Of a stretch of 64,000 bases of DNA, positions 37,791-50,040 are shown piece by piece (the stretch's first letter is position 1; each line of letters starts with the position of its first letter). The translations under genes were made by a program, and so were the position numbers. Source of the stretch: Medicago truncatula (lineage: Eukaryota > Streptophyta > Magnoliopsida > Fabales > Fabaceae); the NCBI RefSeq assembly GCF_003473485.1, contig NC_053046.1, forward strand, positions 43,733,832-43,797,831. The letters run 5' to 3'. The notes under the pieces are model-generated. The model had not been told where the DNA came from and made no database searches. It saw nothing but the letters and a program-made list of their open reading frames with translations.

Positions 37791-38164
37791 TATGTAGAAT
37801 TTGTTTTTAAAAACATGTAAAATATTATAGTAGTATTGATTTTCAAATAACATTTTATTGGTTGGTCCTATTGTGTAATTATAACCACTTAATAACTACA
37901 TGGTGATGAATGCTTATGAGGACTTGAGAGGTTAGATCATCGTTGACACATTTGCTTGGATTGTAAAGAATGAATGTGTATTGCAGGGAACTTGCGAGTA
38001 TACAATTTTTTTTTGTGCCCCAACACTAGTGCGTCAAATAACATATTCTATGAAATTAGATTTCCCTTACAAACTTGTAAAAGACGCGTGTGATGCAGTA
38101 ATTACATAAGATAATAATTATAATGTTAATAATATGAACATGTCTATAAGTTCATGCCTTAATG

Positions 38165-38674
38165 GATAGCCTCTCCCTCTCCAACAAGCCCGCCCTAGTT
38201 TTCTCTCTCTAGGTTTTCTCTTACAGTTTCTCCATTGAGGGGTGGTTTTGGGTCAATTATTGACATGAAATCACCCCTTTTCATTTTTTTTTTCTTTCTA
38301 TTTCAATCTAAATAAGTGATTTTCACATAGATTTAGGTTTTTTTGTTTTTTCTTTGTGATTTCATCATCTAAGTGTGGTGATTTGTTGTTCGTCGTCTTG
38401 TGCGACGTTGTTTGATTTTCTGTCTTCGTGCAGTGTTCATTTTATTCATATTTAAAGATCGATTATTCAATCAAAGATTTGGGCGTCAACGTTGCAGATC
38501 CGGAGGCCATGAATATTCCGGTCACTTTAATTTTATCATATATTTTTGCAGATATTATGCCGTTATATGCTATTAACTTGAATGCTGTGAGTTTGTTTAT
38601 AGATTCATCCTTTACGTTTTTAGCGGTGTTGAATGATGTAATCTCTCGATTTGAATGAATGAATATAAAAAAAA
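38165..38674 (+). mobile_element. Short A-tailed retroposon of unknown family
   Basis: About 510 bp ending in gaatgaatataaaaaaaaaa, bracketed by imperfect 17-bp repeats that agree at 14 positions: aagttcatgccttaatg (38148-38164) and aagttcataacttaatg (38675-38691). The 5' part is pyrimidine-rich with ctctctctaggttttctct and resembles the leader of a LINE. A short open stretch ends near 38658 but I recognise no domain. It could be an internally deleted LINE. Confidence 0.6.
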
Positions 38675-40148
38675 AAGTTCATAACTTAATGTGTTAGTAT
38701 GTTATTAATCAGGATATAACATGAATTGAGATCAACCATCTCTGATACCCACTTTTTATGACCGTCTTAAAAAAATTAGTTAATGTCTAAATGATTTTAC
38801 CAACAGTTGTAGAGTGGCAATTAAAAGGTACTTAAGTTGAATTATATGTATATCTATTTCGTCTAAAAAAAATCATATATGGATTATGAGTAATCTAACA
38901 ACTAGATACATGAACATAAAATTGGCAAAGATTTATATTAATCTACCCTTAATAATATATATTTGGCTATCCCAATTTTGATTTTAGGTGAAATAATTTT
39001 TTTTGACTTTTTTTCGAAGAAATCAATTTTTTCTAACTTTACTTACTTTTTAATTGAGATCTGAAGTATCTCTAAGAACTAGAGAATGAACATAAAATAA
39101 ATCTACATATTTTTTGATTGACAACAAAAATATGACGATGACAAAAAACAATTTTTGTTCTGATTTGTGATGGTCAAGACACTTGGATTGTTTGGGTCTT
39201 GGTTAACTCTTGATTGACTTTGTATATCTGTAATTTTTTGAGGACCCCTTGGTACACCTTGTACTAGGGAGAGCCCTTAGCTTGTTAATATAAGTTCCAT
39301 TTTTGATTGTTAAAAAAAAACGAACTTCTTCCAAAAAAAAAGACTATCACTATTGGGCTAAACTGATTTAACCACACTTTTTTTCATAACTCCTTAAAAA
39401 AAACAATTTTTTTCATAACTAAAAAAAAGTAATTAGTAAAACTTTTTCTTATGAGAAGTAATTAGTAAAAACTATACCCTTTTATAATTCGTTATTGTTG
39501 TTTTAAATGTATTTTATGAAGTACATTTTATGTACGTAATAGTTATTGTGAATTTTATATTTTTCTTATTTGTTAAATTTACTACTGTTAGTTTCAAAAA
39601 AATATTTATTTTCTTTATACGGCCATCTCATGATTTTTTTTAACACCTCATGAAAATATCATTAGCTTTGACGCATGTAATGGAAGATTATTGTTTCTTC
39701 ATATCATACAATATATATGAAGGAATAGAAAAATACTTACTTGGGCACATATCCAACATATCAATTTTAGGCACACATATAATAATGAGAAAAAGTTGTA
39801 AGAGAAAATAATTGAACAATATTTATTTTTAAAGAATTAAGTAAAAATACATTTTTTTGTCAAAAAAAAAAAGTAAAAATACATTTTTGATGTGTGTGTT
39901 TATCTGGTGTGTTTAAATGCATGTGCCCAAGCAAGACTACCTGGAAGGAATAATAATCTCACATTACATGCAAGTGTAAAATGATTTTACACTGACAGTG
40001 CACAATCATTGAAAAGTGGAAAGCATCTTACTCCATCTATTCTCCTCATTTCATTTCCCTCTTGTGATTTAAATATTTTCATTCTTTCTTTCTTCCTCAA
40101 CTATCTTAGTCAGAGTGTGACTGTAACTAAATCCAAAAACCCTTCCAT

Positions 40149-40157
40149 AAACCCTAA
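40149..40157 (+). promoter_or_regulatory. Telo-box-like motif at NUP133 start
   Basis: aaaccctaa located 15 bp upstream of the NUP133 ATG, a motif common near the transcription start of plant genes active in dividing cells. Confidence 0.45.
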
Positions 40158-40171
40158 TTTTCGAATCAGTC

Positions 40172-43100
40172 ATGTTTTCAACTGGACCGAAGAAGAAGAA
40201 GAACAATCCTCGCACTCCTCCCACACTATCCGATTCTCCGGTAACTCCTTCACCGCTCCGACGAACCTCATTCAACGACACCGCCATCCCTAACCGTCCT
40301 CCCACCGGCACTCCCGCTCCTTGGACACCTCGCTTATCTGTTCTCGCCAGGTACTTCACCGTCTCTGATTGATTCCGAGTTTGAATTCTGTTTCTCGAAT
40401 TTTTGATTGATTTGACTGGTTTTTGTATGTGTAGGGTTCCACAAGTGAATAGAAATGGAAAAGAGGATGATAATGATCCGATTAAACCGGTTTTTGTTTC
40501 CGAGTTTCCGAAAGTTGTCTGTGATGAACAAGCTACTTCGTTGCAGAGACGAGTTTCATGTAAGAATTATTATTGCATTTTTCAATTTAGTGAATTAATT
40601 ACGCCTTGTTTGGTTGGATAAATAGTTTAATTTGAAGTTTATAGCAAATGTATAAGCTAAAAGATAAAATAAAGTTAAATTGTTTACTAAGCTGGTTTTA
40701 TTAGCTATCTTTGAGAACTTTATGAAAATAAGCTGAAAATAGTTAATGAACATGTCATAAACTACTGCATTCACCATTTTATTGGATTAATTAGGCGCTG
40801 TCTGGATTGACTTATCTGAGAGTATCTACTGACATACGTACGTTTTGTGATGCTGTTTTGGAGAACTTATGAGAACAGCTTATAACATTGTTCATAAACT
40901 GTTTTAGCTTAGTTTCACAAGTTCTTGAAGATAAAATTAATTTAAACTGTTTTCATATAAGTTAAATTGTTTTCATATAAATTATAATTGTTTTCATATA
41001 AGTTATCTTAGAGAACTTATGGAAATAAGTTGAAAATAATTTATGGACATTCATAAACTATTGCATTTCTCGATTTATGTAATTAATTAGTACATGTTTG
41101 GATTGACTTATTTGAGGGTATCTAATGATATAAGTTTTGTGAGGCTGTTTTGGAGAACTTAAGAAAATAGTTTATGACATTGTTAGTAAGCTGTATTCAG
41201 CTTATTTTCGTAAGTTCACCAAGATAGATTATGAAAACAGCTTATACTATAGCATATACAAAAATAATTTAAATTTATTTTATCTTGTTTTCAGTTTAAC
41301 TTGCAGCTTATAGCATAAGCGTTTATCATAATAAGCGCTTATGTATAAGCTATTTCCATGATAAAAGATGAAATAAAGTTAAATTGTGTTCGTTTAAGGT
41401 ATAAGCTGTTTTTGTAAGCTATATTGGAGAACTTATGAAAATAAGCTCAAAACAGTTTATGAACATGTTAGAAGCTATTGCATTTATTAATTTATTGAAT
41501 TAATTAGGCCTTGTTTGGATGAAGAGTTTAATTTTCAGCTTATAGCATAGCATTAGCGATTATCATCACAATTTTGTATGTATAAGGTATTTCTATAACA
41601 AAAGATGAAATAAAGTTAAATTGTTTTCGTGTAAGGGATAAGCTGTTTTCATAATTTATCGTGGAGAACTTATGAATGTAAGCTGAAAACAGTTTATAAA
41701 CATGTCAGAAACTATTGCATTTATCAATTTATTGAATAAATTAGCCCCTGTTTGAATTGACTTACTTGAGCGTGTCCACTGACATAAATTTTGCGAGGCT
41801 GTTTGGGAGAACTAATGAAAACAGTTTATAACATTGTTCATAAGTTGTTTTAAGTTTATATTTATATGTTTTCCAATATAGATTATGAAAACAGCTTATA
41901 ACATATACATAAACAGTTTAACTATTTTATCCTTTGTTATAGAAATGGCTTATACATCAGCACCTATCATGTAAGCGCTTTGCTATAAGCTTCAAAGAAG
42001 CTGTTTATCCAAACAGGGCTCAATTAAACATGTGTAGTATTCATAATTTCGTTCTCCTTTAATGCCTTATAGTTTTGATGTGTGTGTGTGTGTGTGTGTT
42101 TGGTATTTATTTATTTATGATGCAATTTTGTGATGCAGTTGAAGACTGTGGCGGGTATGGTGGGATTGACAAGAGTACATCTCTTGCTTGGATCATTTGT
42201 GGAAGCAAGGTCTTTGTTTGGAGTTACTTATCGCCTGCGTCTTCTATGAATTGTGTTGTTCTCGAGATTCCTTTCAATGATGTTGCCAATTACGATACTG
42301 GTAGTTGGTTGGTTTCTGTGGTTAATTGTGATAGCTCCTCTTTTGGATCAAATAAGGCTGCGAAACATGTTGCGGTTGTTTTGTGCAATAGAAAGACTCG
42401 GGCAGTTATATACTGGCCGGACATCTATTCTCAATCGAGCAATGCTCCTGTCACTAGTCTTGCGTCTTCTGATGAGTTGGAGGCTGTTGGTGAGAAAACA
42501 CCCTTCAAGAGGCAGACACGGCAAAGTAAGCAGGAAACTGATTTGACTGAATTGAACGCATTTAATTCTGTGATTGCTTCTGTAGTTCCCGGTTATAGCT
42601 TGGCATGTATTGCCCTTGCGTGTAGCTCAAGTGGTGAGCTTTGGCAATTTGAATGCAGTCCTACTGGCATTCGTCGAAGGAAAGTATACGAAATTATTTC
42701 TCATTTCCCTCTCAAAGGCGGTGATTTGGGTAAACTCGTGAGTAACAAAGGGTACCCAAGGTCTTTGACATGGCGTTTTCCATATCATTCTAGTAAGGAA
42801 TCAAATCGACAGTTTTTGGTGTTGACAGACTGTGAGTTACAGTGTTTCAGAGTCGAGTTTAGTTCTGGTATGAATATTTCAAGGCTTTGGTCTCAGGAAA
42901 TTGTTGGAACAGATGCTGAGCTCGGCATTAAGAAAGATCTGGCAGGTCAAAAGGGAATCTGGCCTCTTGATGTGCAGGTAGATGATCATGGTAAAGTGAT
43001 CACCATTCTCGTTGCAACCTTTTGTAAGGACCGGATTAGCAGTTCAAGCTACATGCAGTATTCTCTTTTGACCATGCAATATAAATCAGGATTAGATGTA

Positions 43101-46100
43101 GAGAGTACAAATGAGAGGATTTTGGAGAAGAAAGTCCCTATTGAAGTTATAATCCCAAAAGCTAGAGTTGAAGATGAAGACTTTTTGTTTTCCATGAGGC
43201 TTCGAATAGGGGGGAAGCCATCAGGATCAACAGTCATAATATCTGGCGATGGAACAGCGACTGTCTCCCATTATCATAGAAACGCTACACGTCTCTATCA
43301 ATTTGATTTACCATATGACGCTGGAAAAGTATTAGATGCTTCAGTTCTTCCTTCTGCAGACGATTATGAAGAAGGTGCGTGGGTTGTATTAACAGAGAAA
43401 GCAGGAATATGGGTAATACCAGAGAAGGCTGTCATACTTGGAGGGGTTGAACCACCTGAGCGGAGCTTGTCACGCAAAGGCAGCTCAAATGAAAGATCTG
43501 CACAAGAAGAGACAAGGAATCTTACTTTTACTGGTAATTTTGCTCCAAGAAGGGCTAGCTCTGAAGCATGGGGTTCTGGAGATAGACAAAGGGCCGCTTT
43601 GAGTGGGATTACACGTCGAACTGCACAAGATGAAGAATCAGAAGCTTTACTGAATCGTTTTTTCAATGAATTTTTGTCATCTGGGCAAGTTGACGGGTCA
43701 CTTGAAAAGCTAGAAACTTCTGGTTCATTTGAAAGGGATGGAGAAACCAATGTTTTTGTGCGGATGAGCAAGTCAATCATTGACACCTTAGCTAAACATT
43801 GGACAACAACCAGAGGTGCAGAGATTTTGTCCATGGCCGTTGTTTCCACCCAACTCTTGGAAAAACAACAGAAGCATCAAAAGTTCCTTCACTTTCTTGC
43901 CTTATCCAAATGCCACGATGAGCTGTGTTCCAGGCAGAGTATGTAATTTGTGGTCTATTCTCCAAAATTTAATGTTTTGATTTAATCTTCAAACCACCCC
44001 TTTCGCAATACTACCATATCCAACTAACTTAATTGCTTGTGTTTTAAACTGGTTGTTCCATCATGTTTATAGTTTCGCATCATTAAAAAATAAAATAAAA
44101 TAAATAATAATAATAATAATAATAATAATTATTATTATTATTATTCTTTCAAAAAAAATAAAATAATAATAATAATAATAATAATTATTATTATTATTAT
44201 TATAATAATAGTAATTGGCTGATCACTTTATTACAGATTTTGCAAATGGCAAAACAATCATACTTCTTGGGAAATTTTCTTGTGAAGTATTCTGTAAATT
44301 ACTGTAATGGGTGTTTCTTTTTTCTTTCTTTCACTGGTTGCTTATTTTTGTAAAGTAACTATACTGAATGGAAGCTTATTACCACCCTGTCTGCTCCTCT
44401 GCCTTCATAGTGTGATTAAAAGTATAGAGGATTAATTATCTTCCATTTGCCTCTCATTTGAGATTTTAAAATAGGCTTAATAGCAGTTTTGGCCCCCTAT
44501 GTTTCAAGAAGTTGCGATTTTGACCCCCTAACTAAAATAATTCGATTTCGGCCCCCTATGTTTTGCCCCCTTTGCACTTTTGGCCCCCTATAGCAATTTT
44601 GACCAAGTCAATGCTGACGTGGTGCCACATGTGTAATTTTTTTTAATTATTAAAAAAATAAAAAAAATACTTTTTAATTTTTTTTAATTAAAAAATAAAA
44701 AATACTTTTTTTAAAAATTTAATTAAAAAAATATAAATAAAAAATAAAAAAAATTACACATGTGGCGCCATGTCAGCATTGACCTAGGGGGCCAAAAGTG
44801 CAAAGGGGGCCAAAATCAAATTATTTTAGTTAGGGGGCCAAAATCGCAACTTCTGTAAACATGGGGGGCCAAAACTGCTATTAAGCCTTTAAAATAGTAT
44901 AAACTTAATTAGAGAGGAATGGAGTGAATAAATGAATAAAAGACTTGAAAGTTGTTGACAGGATGATTTTTGTTATTTAGTCTTTTGATTTTAGATAAGC
45001 ATGTGGATATACATTCTGGTTGTCATTAGGTTGCGATTTTATGTGAGAATAATTTATGATTGAACAAACGATTTTGTTTTTTGAGCCTTTTTTATAGATT
45101 GAATGAATAAATTAAGGTTTTAAAATAAATAGTTAGACACACGTAACTAAATTATGTTTTTTCAATTGCTAGGACATGCCTTGCAAATTATTTTGGAGCA
45201 TGGTGAAAAGTTATCTGCAATGATTCAGCTGAGGGAACTGCAAAATTTGATTAGCCAGAACCGCTCAACTGGTGTTGGATCCTCAAATTCTAATGTAGAT
45301 ATTCAGATGTCAGGTGCCCTTTGGGACATGATACAGTTAGTTGGTGAGAGAGCTCGCCGGAACACTGTCCTCCTGATGGACAGAGATAATGCTGAAGTGT
45401 TCTACAGTAAGGTTTCAGATCTTGAAAATTTCTTTTACTGTTCAGATGCAGAGTTGGAATATGTTATAAGACCAGAGCATCTGCTTGCAATCCAGATCCA
45501 GAGGGCGTGTGAACTCTCAAATGCATGTGTTTCCATAATTAGAACATGCTTTGACTATAAGAATGAGAACCATTTATGGTATCCACCTCCTGAAGGTTTA
45601 ACACCTTGGTATTGTCAACCTGTTGTCCGGAAGGGAATATGGAGTGTTGGTTCTGTCTTGCTTCAGTTCTTAAATGATACATCAGGGCTTGATAAAACAG
45701 TAAAGTTAGAGTTGTATAATCATTTAGAAGCACTGACCGAAGTGCTACTTGAGGCATATTCTGGTGCTGTTACTGCTAAAATTGAGCGTGGAGAAGAACA
45801 TAAAGGTCTATTAAATGAATATTGGGAGCGACGAGATGCACTACTTGAATCTCTTTATCACCAAGTTAAAGAATTTGAAGCTACCTATAAGGTTATTATT
45901 CAATTTTGCTTACCTTATCCTCGCAACCATCTTGTTGATTAAGAGTATAATCTTCAATTAATTACTTTTGCAGGATTCTATTGTAGTAGCTGAAGAGTTC
46001 AATGAAGAAGCCACTATGAAGATTACTTCGCATCTGCTATCAATCGCTAAACGACACGGATGCTACAAAGTTATGTGGACAATATGCTGTGATGTAAATG

Positions 46101-49100
46101 ACTCAGAGTTACTGAGAAATGTTATGGTACGACTTACGAGTATGATTTCTCCTTTTGTACTGCTTTTGTTCACATATTCCAGATGTTTGCAGTGATGAAT
46201 TTCTTAGCATAGCTACCCTTATCTATAGTATTTTATAGTATTTTAAGGGGGGAGATTTTACTGCAAATAAATATCTGCAGTTCTAAGACTGAAGTCCACA
46301 AGGAAAAAATATTAACAGTCCTATTCCATAGCTAGAGTTTATGGTTGTAACAGCCAATGCTCCTTAAATATTACTTTGACCCAACCACAAATCGCAAAGT
46401 ATCATCGAATTCACTGAGTTGCGCCTCATAAATTACCTCCCTTCTTTCATTTAAACCTTCATGTTGGGAAGAGCTTTTGTATACCAAAAACTTTACACTG
46501 CATTCCCCACCACTGCACAATACAGAAAAGGCGCCTTATTACGCAGCTCCTAAAAAGAGTCATTTTAAGTTGTTTATACCACCTAAACTAGCAATTTTAA
46601 ATAGAACCTAATCCTTCCACGAAACATTAGGCAGTGGAACGATGGTTTATGGTATCTATTTGGTGGTACTTGATCTTAAAGATTCTATATTTATTGTTGC
46701 CTGTTTTTAAGAAGTGTATTCTTGATAGTATTGATATACTACTCTCAGGTGTCTGCTTTCTTCAAATCCCCTTTATAATGTTGTTGCGGTTTGTGTGCAG
46801 CATGAGAGTTCGGGATCTACTGGTGGATTTAGTGACTATGTCTTCAAGAAACTTCATGAAAGCAAACAATTCTCTGAGTTGTTAAGGCTAGGGGAAGAAT
46901 TTCCAGAAGAGCTGTCCTTTTTCGTGAAGGAGCATCCAGATCTTCTTTGGCTTCACGATTTGTTCCTTCATCATTTTTCCTCTGCTTCAGAAACACTTCA
47001 TGCATTGGCTCTCACACAAAACAAGCAGTCTACTGCAGTGATAGAAGAGAACGAGCAGGTGGATATGAAGTTGAAACTGAAAGACAGAAAGAATCTTTTA
47101 TATCTATCTAAGATTGCAGCCTTTGCAGGTATGGCTATTGTGTAGTTTTTCATGCCTTATGCAGATTGTTTCCTTTCCCTTCCATCTAGATATTTTCTTT
47201 CTGTAATAGATACTATCGTGAGATTATAGGTTTTTATTTTCCTTGTCAATTGAAGTTTATCTCCCTCTTTCTCGGAATAAAATACCTAGTTCGTATCAAT
47301 AGCATGTGAGGTTTTAGGCTATCCGATAATATCAATTATTGCAGCCACGTAATGGCTGCAGCTTTGCTGTTTCACTTTTGCTTATGGTTGGGAATTGTTG
47401 GATCACAACCTCGAAGCTTGGGAATCTTTTATTTGCTTCTCCCATAAATATGTTCTGTGCTGTCGTTCTTTGTGCTTAAATCATGGCCTATGCCGCTTAA
47501 TATTCATAGATACAGCAGAAATTGTCACATTCCTTAAGCATTGACTTAACTTACGCTTTATGTGTGATTTGTAAGCCACTACTTTATATCATGTTAACCT
47601 TTAGATCTAGTTTTTAAATCACCAAAAAAAGAAGGGTGTTTTATTTTCAGACCTTCATTTTCTAATATGTATGCAACATTTCAATAATAGATGCCTAATA
47701 AAGTGCATTTATGATAAATACTATTACATTCTCTTCAACAGCTGGCAAAGATGCCGGTACTCAGGTGAAGGTTGATCGCATTGAGGCTGATTTGAAGATT
47801 CTTAAATTGCAGGTATATTTGAGTATAATTGAAAATTTCAATTTCAATTTGAAGATTTTTTTTTTTCTTTTTCTTGATTGTGTTGATCATCATCCATTGA
47901 AACTGAAAATAGTAGACCTATATGAAGCCTGGACTTCATAAAGCCAAAGTTTAAAAGTGAACTTGCTATGTTTAGAGAATAAACACGAGCCTTGATGCTA
48001 AAATGCTTTTAGTTTTCAATTAAACTCTTCTTTACAAAGTCCTATAGGTGTAAGTAACCCCACCCAATTAGCTGGTAGGAAATGATTAGATTTAGAGTGT
48101 TAGGCTGTGATGTATATGAAGAGGAAAGCTATCCAGTCATTTGCAAAAGTAATGGGGCTGTCAGACATAGGTTTAAAAATAGTCGAAATTCTGCAATCTA
48201 AACAGTTATTATGTGGAATTCTTCCCTAAATTTTCTACGTGCTAGCAACACTCGCTCTATCATTTTCTTTCCAAGACTTCCTCTGTTACCGGATGAAATT
48301 CATGTAGGTCCTACCACTTTATGTGGGACCTATTTCTTAAATGGTGAGACTTATATGAATTAAGCGAATGAGTGTTGAAAAGAGTGATTGAGGGAGTGTT
48401 GCTAGCACTCCTTATTTTCTAACAATATGTCATGTTCTTATAAATTGGTATCAATTCTTAATACTACCTCCCTCCCTATATATAAGACTCTTGTGAATTT
48501 TTTTTGTCCCTTCTTATAAGACCCTTTTCAACTGACAAGATACATTAATTATCTTTTCACAATAATTCCCCTAATTAAATGAAGAGAATCATTTCTCTCT
48601 CTCTCTCTCTCTTAATAATTTAAGGATAATTTTTGAAAGAGAATGTACATTCTCAACAATTTTTATGTTTTGGCCAAAAGGGTCTTATATATAGGGACGG
48701 AGTCACGGAGGTAATACATGTTTTGCAAAGGAATTGTCTGCCATTAGGCAGTTGAAGTTGTGTGACTGTTTTATGTGCCGACTGTCATTTGAAATCCTTA
48801 TCTGCTTTAGTTCATGAGAGTTTGCTGAACCATGCACTGATAGATAAGCCTTGTCACATCCTGTTCATATCTTTTTCACTAATACACTTGGCCTGCAGGA
48901 GGAAGTAATGAAACATTTCACTTCACTTGAAGATAAGGAACCTGTGGATGATCAGCTGCTTCATCCAGAAGACTTAATTAAATTGTGCTTGGAAGGTGAA
49001 GAGCCGGAGTTCTCGTTGTGGACCTTTGACGTGTTTGCATGGACCAGTTCCTCATTTCGCAAGAGCCACAGAAAACTTTTGGAGGATTGCTGGAAGAAGG

Positions 49101-49450
49101 CTGCCAGTCAGGATGATTGGAGTAAATTCCATGATTCATACTCGGTTGAAGGATGGAGTGACGAGGAAACCGTACAGAACCTGAAAAATACTGTACTTTT
49201 CCAGGCTTCAAGCAGGTGTTATGCACCCCAAAGTCAAACTTTTGAAGAAGGGTTTGACCAGGTATTGCCTTTGAGACAAGAAAACATGGAGACTTCAACT
49301 TTGGGGGATATGAGCTCTTCAGTTGAAACAATATTGATGCAGCACAAAGATTTTCCAGTTGCCGGCAAGTTGATGCTAATGGCAGTCATGTTGGGTAGTG
49401 AGCATAGTGGTGATAACAGAATTGAAGAAGGGCCTTCTCCTATGGAATAG
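40172..49450 (+). CDS. NUP133: Nucleoporin NUP133
   Basis: Eight exons: 40172-40350, 40435-40559, 42139-43938, 45173-45891, 45974-46126, 46801-47128, 47742-47812 and 48899-49450. All have GT-AG borders and consistent phases, giving 1,308 residues, the length known for plant NUP133. It begins MFSTGPKKKKNNPRTPPTLS. An N-terminal beta-propeller half follows (SLAWIICGSKVFVWSYL, VIYWPDIYSQ, SGELWQFECSPTGIRRRKVY), then an alpha-helical stack (LQIILEHGEKLSAMIQLREL, ARRNTVLLMDRDNAEVFYS). It is a scaffold subunit of the NUP107-160 complex of the nuclear pore. In Lotus japonicus, NUP133 is needed for symbiotic calcium spiking and nodulation (established), so it is a candidate symbiosis gene here. Introns 2, 3 and 7 carry MITEs, but the coding exons are intact. 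It is convergent with the ATPase-like gene at 50041. Confidence 0.96.
40605..42022. repeat. Tandem array of MITE-like units in NUP133 intron 2
   Basis: At least five units begin near 40608, 40797, 41092, 41507 and 41747 with tgtttgg(at)tgactta-type starts. Each carries internal gcttataa, aagctgtttt and gagaacttatgaaaa motifs. Most units are preceded by a junction of the form ttattgaattaattag. The array ends with gctgtttatccaaacagggc at 42022. Head-to-tail order with shared junctions indicates amplification after insertion. Confidence 0.7.
42079..42101. repeat. (TG)n microsatellite near NUP133 exon 3
   Basis: About eleven tg repeats in intron 2, about 40 bp upstream of the exon 3 acceptor, in the pyrimidine-poor part of the intron end. 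Confidence 0.9.
44098..44215. repeat. (AAT)n/(ATT)n palindromic microsatellite in NUP133 intron 3
   Basis: Runs of aat switch to att, then a short spacer with tctttcaaaaaaa, then aat switching to att again. Each block can fold on itself and the two blocks can pair with each other. Confidence 0.9.
44474..44887. mobile_element. Mutator-type MITE with long inverted arms in NUP133 intron 3
   Basis: 414 bp. Inverted ends ggcttaatagcagttttggc and gccaaaactgctattaagcc continue for well over 100 bp on each side with gccccct/agggggc motifs and tgacgtgg/gcgccatg parts. A perfect 9-bp duplication, tttaaaata, flanks it (44465-44473 and 44888-44896). The centre is almost pure A/T. The family is distinct from the copies at 12131 and 54938. 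Confidence 0.9.
48477..48711. mobile_element. Stowaway-type MITE in NUP133 intron 7
   Basis: Ends cctccctccctatatataag and its complement cttatatatagggacgg with TA borders. Related to the elements at 19580 and 34046. Contains a small ct repeat (48594-48613). Confidence 0.8.
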
Positions 49451-50040
49451 TGTGGTTGAAGATAATTTCTAACCGTAATACAAGCTGGTGAAAGTTTGTG
49501 CTACATGTGAAATGCAAGTTTCGTGTTCATTCTTTTATTCTATGCATTGTATTCACACTTTAACCCTGTATCATATTTGGTAGTGGTTCTGGATAGAAGT
49601 TATGGTATACAGTACATCTATGCCAGTACCATAAGTAAAAAAAAAAAAGGTTAAATATCAAAAGCAATGTTTCTTGTATATCGTTTTAACACCATTACAT
49701 ACACAGTGTTGAAATGACCTAGCATGAATTCAAACAATAGCTTACTATTTGTGTTGAAATGAAACTTTTTCTATTATTAACCAAAGTAGTACTTTTTGTG
49801 TCACACAAATAACATTGATATTGTAATATACTGAAATTGGTTAAACTAGCCGTGTCTGAGTAAAAATCACATGTTTACACTGCAAATCTATGTATGTGTA
49901 AAATGTAGCAAAAATAGTTGAAGATGCATATGATACAACAGTAAAGCATCACCTTCTTAAAAAAAAAAAACAGTAAAGCATCACCTAAACTCTAAACTGG
50001 TATATATACCTGGCACTATTACATTAAGATGACTTAACAG
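49451..50040. other. Convergent 3' region between NUP133 and the ATPase-like gene
   Basis: Contains both 3' UTRs and no gene. At 49938-49985 a 16-bp perfect direct repeat (acagtaaagcatcacc) brackets ttctt followed by an A-run. Confidence 0.55.

Larger units (their letters stand above)
37791..40171. other. Intergenic DNA with retroposon and micro-insertions before NUP133
   Basis: No host gene is supported. It contains an A-tailed retroposon (38165-38674), a possible LINE 3' end at about 39160-39330 (cttggtacaccttgtactag followed by an A-run), and three direct-repeat-bracketed micro-insertions (39378-39420, 39427-39470, 39839-39888). A telo-box-like aaaccctaa at 40149-40157 lies just before the NUP133 start. 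Confidence 0.55.

Noticed and set aside
38428-38658. 76-codon plus-strand open stretch as a host gene
   Set aside because: It lies inside an A-tailed retroposon flanked by target duplications and shows no known domain.
42075-42138. Extending the large NUP133 exon upstream to the open frame start near 42075
   Set aside because: The frame begins in a TG repeat; the acceptor ending at 42138 joins exon 2 in phase and gives the conserved RRVSFEDCGG junction.
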